Shown one piece after another: positions 52,940-61,945 of a stretch of DNA of 64,000 nt. How positions within the stretch are numbered: position 1 is the stretch's first letter; every line of letters starts with the position of its first letter. The translations under genes were made by a program, and so were the position numbers. The notes below the pieces were generated by a model. The model searched no databases. It saw only the letters and a program-made list of their open reading frames with translations, and was not told where the DNA came from. This DNA comes from Alistipes sp. (GTDB lineage Bacteria; Bacteroidota; Bacteroidia; Bacteroidales; Rikenellaceae): positions 62,001 through 126,000 of the forward strand of contig JAFVRC010000022.1 in NCBI GenBank assembly GCA_017504485.1, written 5' to 3'.

Positions 52940-53848
52940 TTATATCTTAAATGTTTCGCCCTCGCGGGCAATGTCGGTATTCTCGAAAATGGCACGCGCC
53001 TCGGCCAACAGAGGCTCCTTATCTTTGTAGCGCGACGAGAAGTGCCCTATCAGAAGTCGCTTGGCTCCGGCGGCCAAGGCCGTCTTGGCAGCATCCTCCG
53101 AGGTGGAGTGTCCGCGCTCCTTCGCATCGCGCTGATGGGCAGCTCCATAGGTCGCCTCGTGATAGAGCATATCGACTCCGGCAACATACTTGGCCACGGC
53201 ACCCGACCGATTCGTGTCCGAACAATAGGCATACGACTGCGGCGGATGGGCCACGAAGGTTATACGCTCATTAGGGAGGATAGTACCATCCTCCAACTCT
53301 ATGTCGGCACCCTCCTTGGCCGCTACTATCTGCTTGATGGTTAGGCCATAACGCTCGATAGCTGCCTTCTCGACATTGCGTAGCAACGGCTTCTCGCGGA
53401 AGAGATAGCCCGACGTAGGCACGCGGTGGCGAAGCGGTATGCTCCACACCTCCAAGGTGCGATTTTCGAAAATTTTGAGATGCTTTGTCGTATCGACCTC
53501 CACCCACTGCACCTCGTAGGGCAATTGCGAGTCGAAGTAGCGGAGGTGGCTCTCCAAAATCTCACCGAAGGGGCGTGGGGCATAGACCACAAGAGGCGTC
53601 TTTCGACCATATAGGCCGAGAGTCGAGAGTAGCGGAAACAATCCGAAGACGTGGTCGCCGTGCAGGTGCGAGATAAAGACCGCACGCAGCCGCAGCGGAT
53701 TGATGCCGCAGCGGAACATCTGCTGCTGCGTACCCTCACCCGCATCGACAAGGTAGTACTGCTCGTTGCAGTTCACCACCTGCGCCGAAGGGTGTCCGCT
53801 TGCGGTAGGCTTGGCTGAGGCTGCGCCGAGGATTGTAACGCTAATCAT
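52940..53848 (-). CDS. rnz: ribonuclease Z
   Basis: A 302-residue metallo-beta-lactamase-fold endonuclease that trims tRNA 3' ends. VFISHLHGDHVFGLFPLLSTLGLYGR holds the H-x-H-x-D-H metal site and the RNase Z-specific helix; YHEATY and GHFSSRYKD complete the ligands. Length is typical of short bacterial RNase Z. The encoded tRNAs here lack CCA, consistent with a need for RNase Z. It is 22 bp downstream of trxB and 8 bp before the methyltransferase, so a trxB-rnz-trmH-type unit is likely. Confidence 0.93.
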   Translation of the reverse strand: MISVTILGAASAKPTASGHPSAQVVNCNEQYYLVDAGEGTQQQMFRCGINPLRLRAVFISHLHGDHVFGLFPLLSTLGLYGRKTPLVVYAPRPFGEILESHLRYFDSQLPYEVQWVEVDTTKHLKIFENRTLEVWSIPLRHRVPTSGYLFREKPLLRNVEKAAIERYGLTIKQIVAAKEGADIELEDGTILPNERITFVAHPPQSYAYCSDTNRSGAVAKYVAGVDMLYHEATYGAAHQRDAKERGHSTSEDAAKTALAAGAKRLLIGHFSSRYKDKEPLLAEARAIFENTDIAREGETFKI

Positions 53849-53870
53849 ACGAACTTAAAGATTGGCTACA

Positions 53871-54797
53871 CTACTTCTGCGAGGCGAGCCAGCGCTCGGC
53901 ATCGAGCGCAGCGATACATCCCGAGCCTGCCGCCACAATAGCTTGACGGTAGTGCGGATCGCGCACATCGCCCGCAGCAAATACGCCCTCAACCGAGGTG
54001 CGTGACGTGCCCGGCTCGACAACGATGTAGCCCTGCTCGTCGAGCTTCAGCTGACCGGCAAAGAGCTCTGTATTAGGGTGATGACCGATGGCAAGGAAGA
54101 AGCCGGCAAGGTCGATATCGTACTCCTCGCCCGCACCATTGCGCACGCGCACACCCGTAACACCATCCTCATCACCCAGCACCTCGACGGTGTTGTGCTC
54201 GAAGAGCACCTTGATGTTCGGCGTGTTGAAGACGCGCTCCTGCATAGCCTTCGAGGCGCGAAGGAACGGCTTGCGCACAATGAGATAGACCTGACGGCAG
54301 AGCGAGGCGAGATAGGTAGCCTCCTCGCAGGCCGTGTCGCCACCACCTACGACCGCCACATCCTGCTTGCGATAGAAGAAGCCGTCGCACGTTGCACAGG
54401 CACTCACGCCCATACCGCGGAACCTCTTCTCGGACTGCAAGCCGAGGTACTTTGCCGAGGCACCCGTAGCAACGATTACCGCCTCGGCTTCGATATGCTT
54501 CTCGCCATCGACCGTGATGTGGAACGGACGCTTCGAGAGGTCGATATCCGTAACGATACCCGTGCGAATATCGGCACCAAGGCGCGTCGCCTGACTACGC
54601 ATATCGTTCATCATCTCTGTGCCCCTCACACCCTCGGGATAGCCGGGAAAGTTCTCGATATCGGTGGTCGTAGTGAGCTGACCGCCCGGCTCGATACCCT
54701 CGTACAACACCGGATTGAGGGCCGCACGAGCCGCATAGATGGCCGCCGTGAAACCGGCAGGGCCACTACCTATGATAAAACACTTTACTTGTTCCAT
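53871..54797 (-). CDS. trxB: thioredoxin reductase
   Basis: A 308-residue flavoprotein reducing thioredoxin with NADPH. The FAD motif is IIGSGPAGFTAAIYAARA, the redox-active pair is C134-A-T-C137, and the NADPH motif is VAVVGGGDTACEEA. The C-terminal GVFAAGDVRDPHYRQ is the second FAD contact. Normal length. Transcribed from right to left, 35 bp after the pseudokinase stop at 54833. Confidence 0.95.
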   Translation of the reverse strand: MEQVKCFIIGSGPAGFTAAIYAARAALNPVLYEGIEPGGQLTTTTDIENFPGYPEGVRGTEMMNDMRSQATRLGADIRTGIVTDIDLSKRPFHITVDGEKHIEAEAVIVATGASAKYLGLQSEKRFRGMGVSACATCDGFFYRKQDVAVVGGGDTACEEATYLASLCRQVYLIVRKPFLRASKAMQERVFNTPNIKVLFEHNTVEVLGDEDGVTGVRVRNGAGEEYDIDLAGFFLAIGHHPNTELFAGQLKLDEQGYIVVEPGTSRTSVEGVFAAGDVRDPHYRQAIVAAGSGCIAALDAERWLASQK

Positions 54798-54832
54798 AAC
54801 TCTTCTGTTCTATTTATTTATTAATCGATTCA

Positions 54833-55774
54833 CTAAAAACGCTTTATGTGTCCATTGTAGTCGAAAATCTTAACATCCAACGCCTTGCGGGCTATAAACT
54901 CGCCTTGCGAGTAGCTGTAGCGCAGCTCCTCATACTCGAGCGGCACGATGATGTTGCCACTGCGGTCTATTACACCCATACCCTGCTCGCTCTCGACCAC
55001 CGCACGGTTCTCATAGAAATCTTCGACCCATAGGTACTCTAACGGAATAACCGGCTCCATATCGTAGCCGATGAAGCCGAAGAGACCGTTGTGGCAAGCA
55101 CGCATAAGCCCCTCATGCGGCATAAGCACTTCGTCGTAACGCGGATCTGAAGCGTCGTAGTCCAACACACAATCCTCAACAATCAGGCCCCCAACACTCG
55201 CCGCCTTCACCTCGCAGAGCAACGACTCGAAGTCGTCGCGACACTCGCTGCCAATGGTGGCATAGTGATAGCGGATAGGGTGCAGACGTCGGTCGGTGCC
55301 GATGATGATATTCTTGGGCAGCAGGTTGTTGTGCGAGAAGTGCAGACGGCGATGCTCGGCCTCCAGATCGCGCAACATATCGCAAAGCTCATCGGTCGAG
55401 TAGGTGCTGTAACGCACATCGAAGATCTCACCCTCGGGCAACCATTGCAGGATAACGTCGCAGCAGAACTCACGGTCGAGATCATCGTGCAACTTCAACT
55501 CGGCATAATAGACATGGCAGTCGCACAGATAGTCGCTCGACACCTGCTCGAGGAGCGAGATGGTACGCGAAGCGGCTACAACAACACGCGGAGCCAGTGG
55601 AGCAAAAAGCAGATAGTTGCGCCCATTAAGCGACACTTCGGCCTCGACAAAGAGCGATGAGCGACGCACCACAGGCTCGCCGTTGCGCATCAGTGGTTCG
55701 ATGCCCTGCAACGTCGAGAAGTGCTCGTGCGGCGCCCGTAACGCCTCTACAAATGATGTGATTGATGGAATCAT
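54833..55774 (-). CDS. pseudokinase-WG repeat protein of the kinase/vWA module
   Basis: A 313-residue cytosolic protein. The first about 190 residues look like a degenerate protein kinase. The opening HFSTLQGIEPLMRNGEPV mirrors the kinase at 56670, and the catalytic-loop region reads H148-N-N-L-L-P-K-N155, so Asp150 and Lys152 of the active kinase are replaced by Asn and Leu. The DFD metal site is lost (R168-Y-H170). The C-terminal part (about 215-313) has WG-type repeats (GFIGYDMEPVIPLEY, GVIDRSGNIIVPLEYEEL). It is likely a scaffold or sensor. It starts 3 bp after the vWA gene. Confidence 0.7.
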   Translation of the reverse strand: MIPSITSFVEALRAPHEHFSTLQGIEPLMRNGEPVVRRSSLFVEAEVSLNGRNYLLFAPLAPRVVVAASRTISLLEQVSSDYLCDCHVYYAELKLHDDLDREFCCDVILQWLPEGEIFDVRYSTYSTDELCDMLRDLEAEHRRLHFSHNNLLPKNIIIGTDRRLHPIRYHYATIGSECRDDFESLLCEVKAASVGGLIVEDCVLDYDASDPRYDEVLMPHEGLMRACHNGLFGFIGYDMEPVIPLEYLWVEDFYENRAVVESEQGMGVIDRSGNIIVPLEYEELRYSYSQGEFIARKALDVKIFDYNGHIKRF

Positions 55775-55777
55775 ACC

Positions 55778-56635
55778 CTATCTCTGTTTTATAAGAGTTC
55801 GCGAACCAATATTGAGCATAGCCACGGCCTGCGTAATCGAGGCATTGTAGCCCATCATTATATATGGCGGCCGTGAGCCGTCGGCACGGAAGTCGCGCAC
55901 CACCTCGCACATCTCGTCGGGTACAGGGCTCGACATCTCGGCCATACGACGTGTCGCTTCGTCAGCCTTTGCAATCTCCCCGGGTTGCGGAAAGAGCATT
56001 GCCTCAACCTCCGACTCGCTCGACAGATGGATATTGACGAGCAGCACGTTGCCCTCCTCGGTGGCCACGGCTTTCAGGTTCTCGGCTGCACGCAACACCA
56101 TTGCCGGCGTAGCATCCGTGGCCTCACCATCCGTAATATTAAAGACCACGGGCGGAAAGCTCTCGCGGTTCTGCGGTTCGGCCGACCACCGCTCCACCAT
56201 CTCGGTCACGCGGAGCAGCATCTCATACATAGGCGTTGCGCCACCCGCCTTCGGAGGCACCCACATCGAGATCTTCTCGGTAAGGATGCGGTGCTCGCCC
56301 GACGGCAATACGCACTCACAAGCGAAGAGTTTCTGCTCCGGCCGTCGCTCGGCCAGCAGAGTGATAGGCATAAACCCCTCTGACCCATCCAACAACGAAT
56401 AGACACTGTCGCCCGAATAACCGATGACCGCTACATCGTAGTAGTTGCGCACATCGTCGTCACGACGAGCACGGGCAATAAGTTCGTCAATAAGACGCGA
56501 TGCAACTATCGAAACAGCCTCGGCCTTCGTACATTGACGCGACAAGAATGTAAGCCTCTGATACATTGAGCTCGACTGATCGATGGCGATAACAAAAGCC
56601 ACTCTATGGCTGCGTGTAATCTCTTTACGGTACAT
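55778..56635 (-). CDS. vWA domain protein of the kinase/vWA module
   Basis: A 285-residue protein with a von Willebrand A domain and no signal peptide, so cytosolic. The MIDAS is complete: D19-Q-S21-S-S23, T134 in GGATPMYE and D169 in NITDGEA. The domain resembles TerY-type vWA proteins, which in other bacteria travel with a kinase and a PP2C phosphatase. It is encoded 34 bp after the kinase stop and 3 bp before the pseudokinase-WG gene, so the three are co-transcribed. No phosphatase is adjacent. Confidence 0.75.
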   Translation of the reverse strand: MYRKEITRSHRVAFVIAIDQSSSMYQRLTFLSRQCTKAEAVSIVASRLIDELIARARRDDDVRNYYDVAVIGYSGDSVYSLLDGSEGFMPITLLAERRPEQKLFACECVLPSGEHRILTEKISMWVPPKAGGATPMYEMLLRVTEMVERWSAEPQNRESFPPVVFNITDGEATDATPAMVLRAAENLKAVATEEGNVLLVNIHLSSESEVEAMLFPQPGEIAKADEATRRMAEMSSPVPDEMCEVVRDFRADGSRPPYIMMGYNASITQAVAMLNIGSRTLIKQR

Positions 56636-56669
56636 TTCACTACAAAAATAACTTTTTAGTTACAAATTA

Positions 56670-57515
56670 TCAATAGCTTGCTAATAATTTTCTCAATCGG
56701 GGCAATGCTGGCTCTGCGCTACGCAGCAGCTGCGCGATGTGAAAGTGACGACCATCACCCTTGGCCACAAAGAGCCGCAAAACCTCGTCGAAGTTCACAG
56801 AGTGCGCCCCAACAACCGACTCGGCATCGAACAAAAGCCTATCGCTCACGCCATAACGCTCGGCGAGTGTGCCATCGTAGGCCAACGCTGCGAGGGCCGT
56901 GACGATGAGCGCCAACGGATAGTCGTCGATCGACTTGGCGACCGGAACATAGTTGCGGAGCGGATGGCAAAAGCCACGCGTACCCTCCTCGTCATAGAGT
57001 GTCAAATCGACCTCGGGCGACACCATGGCGTCGAAATCTATAAGATGAAGTGACTCGTCGGCCGACACTATGATATTGTCGGGCTTAATGTCACCATGCG
57101 CCCACTCCTTATCGAGCAGGTCGAGAGCCAAGTGTTCGAAGTTGTGCGACAGGCGTTGCATATACTCCGCATCGAGGCAGTGCCGCTCAATTGCACGGTC
57201 GAGAGTCTCGCCTTCGTGCCACTCGTCGAGCACCACATCGACACGCTCGCACCTACCATCATCGTCGAAGATGAGCAGCTCTTTTTCGTAGAACCTCGCT
57301 CCGTAGATGACACGCAGATTGGCCTTGCGGCGCAGATAGCAACGCAACGAGTGTAGCCGCCCCGCGCACTTCACCTTAAAGACCACAGCCGAGTTGCCTA
57401 CCGAGAAGCAGGGTGTTCCATCTGCACGCAACACGGGTTGCACCTCCGACAATGTGGAGAAGGTATCGCATGCGTGAAGAACCGATACAACGTATTGGGA
57501 TATTGACGCAATCAC
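56670..57515 (-). CDS. serine/threonine-type protein kinase-like protein
   Basis: A 281-residue kinase-fold protein, first gene of the module. The glycine-rich region is FSVGNSAVVFKV. The VAIK lysine position seems to be Arg58 (SLRCY), atypical. The catalytic loop H140-G-D142-I-K144-P-D-N147 and the metal motif D160-F-D162 keep the residues for phosphotransfer (HGD and DFD instead of HRD and DFG). No membrane helix or sensor domain is attached. It may phosphorylate its operon partners or be only weakly active. Confidence 0.72.
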   Translation of the reverse strand: MIASISQYVVSVLHACDTFSTLSEVQPVLRADGTPCFSVGNSAVVFKVKCAGRLHSLRCYLRRKANLRVIYGARFYEKELLIFDDDGRCERVDVVLDEWHEGETLDRAIERHCLDAEYMQRLSHNFEHLALDLLDKEWAHGDIKPDNIIVSADESLHLIDFDAMVSPEVDLTLYDEEGTRGFCHPLRNYVPVAKSIDDYPLALIVTALAALAYDGTLAERYGVSDRLLFDAESVVGAHSVNFDEVLRLFVAKGDGRHFHIAQLLRSAEPALPRLRKLLASY

Positions 57516-57579
57516 TTCCTACAAAGTATTTACGAGGGGATAAATTTTGTAGCGATGACTGTTTCGGACACAATGCCTA

Positions 57580-59412
57580 TCAATCGAATGATTGAAGCTC
57601 TATGAGCTTGGCGTAGATGCCGTTGCGCGCGATAAGTTCGTCGTGCGTACCCTGCTCGGCGATACGTCCCTCGTCGATAACGATAATCTTGTCGGCGTTA
57701 TGTATCGTGCTGAGGCGATGGGCGATAACCACCGAGGTACGCCCCTTGAGCAACTTCGTGAGGGCATCCTGCACGAGCTTCTCACTCTCGGTGTCGAGAG
57801 CCGAGGTCGCCTCGTCGAGAATCAGGAAGTCCGGATTCTTCAACACCGCACGCGCGATGCTCAAACGCTGACGCTGACCGCCCGAGAGTTTGGCTCCGCG
57901 GTCGCCGATATTCGTATCGTAGCCCTCCGGAGTCTCGATGATGAAGTTGTGAGCGTTGGCCACCTTTGCCGCCTCGATAATCTCCTCACGCGACGCATCC
58001 GTGCGGCCGAGAGCTATGTTGTTGGCTATCGTATCGTTGAAGAGCACGGTATCCTGCGACACGAGGCTCATGTGCGCACGCAGGCTCTCCTGTCGGTAGT
58101 CGCGCAACGACACTCCGTCGATAAGGATATCGCCCTTCTGCGGATCGTAGAAGCGCTCCATAAGCTCGCCGAGAGTCGATTTACCGCCCCCCGACGGGCC
58201 GACGAGAGCCACCGTTTCGCCCTTCTTGATGCTGAACGACACGTTGTGCAGCACCTCGCGCGACGGCTCATACGAGAAGCATATATCGCGGAACTCGACA
58301 CTTTTCGAGAAACCGTTGAACTCGATGGCATCCTCCTTGTCGCTCACCTCGCTCTTCGTGTCGAGCACGGCGAAGATACGCTCACCGGCCGCAACACCCT
58401 GGTTGATGTTGGCAAATTGGTCGATAAAGGCGCGTATCGGGCGTGTAATCTGCGAGAAGGCAGCGATAAAGGCGATAAATCCGGCGGCCGTAAGGCTGCC
58501 ACGCTGCACGAGGACTCCTCCGAAAATCAATATGACGGCCACGGCCGAGATGCCGAGATACTCACTCATTGGCGATGCGAGCTGCTGACGGCGTGCCATC
58601 CACAGTGCAAGGTCCGAGAGTGCGGCATTCAGCTCGTGGAACTTATTCTTGATATATCCCGTAGCCGTATATGTCTTGATAATCTTCACGCCACCGAGCG
58701 ACTCGTCGAGCACACTCACCACATCGCCCATATACTGCTGGCTACGGCTTGCCGGATGGCGCAGACGCTTGACGATGCCGCCCACGATGAAGCCCACAAG
58801 CGGCAGGAAGAGCACCGAGAAGAGGGCCAGCTCCCACGATATGTTCAGCATCAGCACCAAGTAGCCGATGATGAGGAAAGGCTCGCGGAAAGCCACTTGC
58901 AGAGTGTTGGTGATACAATACTGCACGACCATCACATCGGAAGTGACACGCGAAATGATGTCGCCCTTGCGCTGGTCGCTGAAGTAGCCAACATTGAGAT
59001 CCATCACCGTATCGAAAATGTCGTTACGCATACGTTGCACGGTGCGCGTGCGCATAGTCTCGACCGTATATGCACTCAAATAGCGGAAGAGGTTGCTCAA
59101 CATATTCATCACAACCAACACAATAGCCAACAGGATAAGCGTTTTGGTCAGCGAGAACTCCGCGCCAAAGAGCATCGTATATCCATAGTTGAGCCACTCG
59201 CTGAGCACCTCGCCCTTGAACGAAAACGGAGGCATCTCATAGACCGGCTTAAACTCGAAGCCATCCGAGAACATCGTGTTCAGGATAGGGACTATCATCG
59301 CATAGTTAAAGGTGTTGAACAGCGCGTGCAGTGCCGCATAGAAGAAGTAAGGCACGGCGTAGCGGCTAATCGGTTGGGCAAAACCCAAAAGGCGGAGATA
59401 GGTCTTAAACAT
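57580..59412 (-). CDS. ABC transporter, fused permease-ATPase (MsbA-like exporter)
   Basis: A 610-residue half-transporter. Six membrane helices lie in residues 15-335. The ATPase has Walker A GPSGGGKSTL, signature LSGGQRQRL, Walker B FLILDEATSALD and the H-loop IAHRLST, all intact. It should dimerise and export a hydrophobic substrate; MsbA-type lipid A-core flipping is the leading guess, but drug or peptide export cannot be excluded. It lies 64 bp downstream (minus strand) of nrnA-type gene end context and is not linked to a periplasmic adaptor. Confidence 0.9.
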   Translation of the reverse strand: MFKTYLRLLGFAQPISRYAVPYFFYAALHALFNTFNYAMIVPILNTMFSDGFEFKPVYEMPPFSFKGEVLSEWLNYGYTMLFGAEFSLTKTLILLAIVLVVMNMLSNLFRYLSAYTVETMRTRTVQRMRNDIFDTVMDLNVGYFSDQRKGDIISRVTSDVMVVQYCITNTLQVAFREPFLIIGYLVLMLNISWELALFSVLFLPLVGFIVGGIVKRLRHPASRSQQYMGDVVSVLDESLGGVKIIKTYTATGYIKNKFHELNAALSDLALWMARRQQLASPMSEYLGISAVAVILIFGGVLVQRGSLTAAGFIAFIAAFSQITRPIRAFIDQFANINQGVAAGERIFAVLDTKSEVSDKEDAIEFNGFSKSVEFRDICFSYEPSREVLHNVSFSIKKGETVALVGPSGGGKSTLGELMERFYDPQKGDILIDGVSLRDYRQESLRAHMSLVSQDTVLFNDTIANNIALGRTDASREEIIEAAKVANAHNFIIETPEGYDTNIGDRGAKLSGGQRQRLSIARAVLKNPDFLILDEATSALDTESEKLVQDALTKLLKGRTSVVIAHRLSTIHNADKIIVIDEGRIAEQGTHDELIARNGIYAKLIELQSFD

Positions 59413-59435
59413 ATTGAGCTGTTTCTTTTATCGTA

Positions 59436-60464
59436 TTAAACAAGCCCCTCGGCGTGGTACTCCTCGACGGAGGCTATATAGTGTTGAATGGTCTCATCCA
59501 TCGAGACAAACGACTTGCCGCCGGCAGCGTTACGGTGGCCGCCGCCATTGAAGTAGCGGCGTGCAAACTCATTGACATCCACCTCGCCACGCGAGCGCAA
59601 CGACACGCGGATAAAGCCCTGCTGCTCGGAGAACATCGCCGACATACGCATCTTCTTCACCGTGAGCGGATAGTTCACAAAGCCCTCGCTGTCGCCCTGC
59701 TGAAACCAGAAGCGGCGCATCTCCTCCTCGGTCAGCGACATATAGGCCACCGTACCTTTGAGCAGAGTCTTCATCTTGCGGCTTATCGTGTAGCCGAAGA
59801 GGCGGGCACGCCCCTCGGTGTACGAGTTATAGACGTTGTTGTAGATTGTCGGTATATCTATGCCCGTAGCGCTCAAGTCGGCCGCGGCGCGGAAGAGCTC
59901 GGGCGTGAGGTTCGAGAAGGCGAAGTTACCCGTGTCGGTCATCATTCCGACATAGAGCTGCGTAGCTACCACGTCGGTTATCGACTCCTTGCCGTAGAGG
60001 GCCACCAGAAGCGTATAGACCAAGAACGCAGTGCTCGACGACTCGGGCGAGGAGAACATCACGTCGAAACCCTCCTCGGGGTTGAGGTGATGATCCACCA
60101 AGACGCGCTTGGCGTGGGTATTTGCGGCGATTGCCGCACTGAGGTCTTCGAGGCGCGAGAGGGCACTCATATCGGCACAGATGATTATGTCGGCCTCCCC
60201 GAGGGCCTTCTCCGTGCGGTGCTCCTTGTCGAAGCGGTATATCACGATATCCTTCGAGCGGGGGATCCACTCCAAGTAGTACGGAAAACGATTGGGCACC
60301 ACCGTCGTAACCTTATGGCCGTGGGCACGCATCACCTCGGCCATCGCGAGCGACGAGCCGATAGCGTCGCCATCGGGGTTGGTGTGCGACACGATAACGA
60401 TGTTTCGAGGCTCGGCGAGCAACGTGCGCAGGGCCTCTATTTTCGCAGTTTCGATATTCATCAT
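59436..60464 (-). CDS. nrnA: DHH-family phosphoesterase (NrnA-like)
   Basis: A 342-residue bifunctional oligoribonuclease / pAp phosphatase type protein. The DHH domain has VSHTNPDGDAIGSSLAM, CADMSAL and VDHHLNPE; DHHA1 follows from about residue 220 with GGGHRNAAGG near the C-terminus. It degrades short RNA oligos and 3'-phosphoadenosine 5'-phosphate. Start ATG at 60464 (or 60461); a TATCTTTG -7 box is only 4 bp upstream. It precedes the ABC exporter gene by 23 bp. Confidence 0.9.
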   Translation of the reverse strand: MMNIETAKIEALRTLLAEPRNIVIVSHTNPDGDAIGSSLAMAEVMRAHGHKVTTVVPNRFPYYLEWIPRSKDIVIYRFDKEHRTEKALGEADIIICADMSALSRLEDLSAAIAANTHAKRVLVDHHLNPEEGFDVMFSSPESSSTAFLVYTLLVALYGKESITDVVATQLYVGMMTDTGNFAFSNLTPELFRAAADLSATGIDIPTIYNNVYNSYTEGRARLFGYTISRKMKTLLKGTVAYMSLTEEEMRRFWFQQGDSEGFVNYPLTVKKMRMSAMFSEQQGFIRVSLRSRGEVDVNEFARRYFNGGGHRNAAGGKSFVSMDETIQHYIASVEEYHAEGLV

Positions 60465-60467
60465 TCG

Positions 60468-60475
60468 CAAAGATA
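60468..60475 (-). promoter_or_regulatory. -7 promoter box immediately before nrnA
   Basis: Reads TATCTTTG on the minus strand, with 3 bp to the ATG at 60464. A TTTG at 19-21 bp was not found. If used, the transcript would be leaderless. Confidence 0.45.
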
Positions 60476-60538
60476 CAAAAAATCGCTGAAATATTGCATT
60501 TTTTCTCAAAATGCGCACATTTATACACTTACCCACAC

Positions 60539-60578
60539 AAAACGAGGGCCGTCCTACCAATAGATTGGACAGCCCTCG
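60539..60578 (-). terminator. intrinsic terminator of the lipoprotein gene at 60596
   Basis: CGAGGGCCGTCC (60543-60554) pairs with GGACAGCCCTCG (60567-60578) with one mismatch. On the minus strand it is followed by four T. Confidence 0.8.
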
Positions 60579-60595
60579 AAGCGAATTATCGTCTG

Positions 60596-61927
60596 TTAGA
60601 ACTTGATATTGCGCAACATATTCCTGCACTTGCCCTGCATCTTACGCTCGATGGCCGAGCTCTTCGTGCGCGCGGCGTTGAGCGACTGCACCGCAGAAGG
60701 CGTCTGCGAAGCGGCCTCCTTATAGAGGCTTATGTCGGCCGTATTATCCTTGCTCAACGCGAGGAGCTGACGCATAAGCGGTCCATAGAGCATATTGCTG
60801 TCGGCAGCAAAGTAGAGCAACGTAGCCGTACTGCTCCACGGAACATAGTAGTGCGTGACGGTCTTGTTGAAGCCGCTGCTTGCCTCAAGCATAGCGTTGA
60901 TGGTCGCATCGTCGGGATAGATGGTAGTGTCGGTCATATCGCCACCGGCAAGCATCATAAGCCAATAGGTAGCCGAGCTGTTAGGCGTAGCCTCAATCTG
61001 CACAACGGCCACACCCTGTGCCTTGCTGAACTTCTCCGCATCGGAGGCGTAGAGTTCATCGCCGTCGAACACGCGCGTAGCGACACTAATCTCGGCATCC
61101 GAGATGTCGTAGAGCGTAGTGGTGAACTGCTTCTTATAGACAGGACCTGCGGCCGTACCATCCTCATTCATCGCATAGGCATAGACGTAGTACGACGTGT
61201 CGCTCTCGAGCTCATACCACAAGGTGCTCTCTGTACCACGAATAGTTACTGCATCGACAACTTGCGCCACGGTATAACCATTCGCCGAGGCGTAGCTCTC
61301 GAGTTCGCTCTTGACATCGTTCTGCATAATCACATCACCCGGGTAGCCCTCAACGGCCGTTACGGCGTACCAATAGGCCACCGACTCGTCGGATGGCGTA
61401 ATGGTGAACTCCACCTCGGTCGAGAAGATATTGCCAAACGTAAAGTCAAACGTGCAGGCGGCAGGGTTGCCACCCTCTAAAGTCGTGAAAGGCTCTACCA
61501 CCCAGCCGTCCATAGCATTGCCCTCGCTATCGACCGCCACGGCATAGGCGTAGTAGGTCGTGCCGGGCTTGAGTCCCATAACCGAGTCCTCGGCAGGACC
61601 TGTCGAGAGCATATTCTGCAAGAACAACGATATGTCAATCGTCGGGTACATCATCTTATAGTAGGCGATAATCTCCTCGAAGAAGGCACCCACATCGCCA
61701 TTCAGCGCAACGTAATCCTCCTCGGGGATGAGGTCGAAGTAGTACTGCGTAGCCCTATCGCTCGGCGTGACGCTTATCCACGCCGAGGTCGTTGCGATGT
61801 TGCTAACCTCTATCTTGAACTGCGGTGCAGGAGCCGTGCCGCCATTTTCATCGTTATTCTTCTCGCACGCCGTCGTTGCAACAAGAGCTGCAGCGCAGAG
61901 AAGAGCCATCTTAAATAGTTGTTTCAT
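60596..61927 (-). CDS. lipoprotein with FN3-like domains
   Basis: A 443-residue lipoprotein: signal ending LVATTAC (lipobox Cys at about residue 21), then a Gly/Asn linker and four FN3-like repeats. Examples are APQFKIEVSNIATTSAWISVTPSD and FDFTFGNIFSTEVEFTITPSD, each with a tyrosine-rich YYFDL/YYAYAV strand. A charged C-terminus follows. Such proteins of Bacteroidota gut genomes sit on the outer membrane and may bind glycans or proteins; no catalytic motif was found. It ends at a terminator and lies 18 bp after the next lipoprotein gene. Confidence 0.75.
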   Translation of the reverse strand: MKQLFKMALLCAAALVATTACEKNNDENGGTAPAPQFKIEVSNIATTSAWISVTPSDRATQYYFDLIPEEDYVALNGDVGAFFEEIIAYYKMMYPTIDISLFLQNMLSTGPAEDSVMGLKPGTTYYAYAVAVDSEGNAMDGWVVEPFTTLEGGNPAACTFDFTFGNIFSTEVEFTITPSDESVAYWYAVTAVEGYPGDVIMQNDVKSELESYASANGYTVAQVVDAVTIRGTESTLWYELESDTSYYVYAYAMNEDGTAAGPVYKKQFTTTLYDISDAEISVATRVFDGDELYASDAEKFSKAQGVAVVQIEATPNSSATYWLMMLAGGDMTDTTIYPDDATINAMLEASSGFNKTVTHYYVPWSSTATLLYFAADSNMLYGPLMRQLLALSKDNTADISLYKEAASQTPSAVQSLNAARTKSSAIERKMQGKCRNMLRNIKF

Positions 61928-61945
61928 TGTTGCTAACTTTTTGGA

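Noticed and set aside
57592..59439. 615-codon plus-strand frame opposite the ABC exporter
   Set aside because: Antisense of a clear ABC transporter with all motifs on the other strand.
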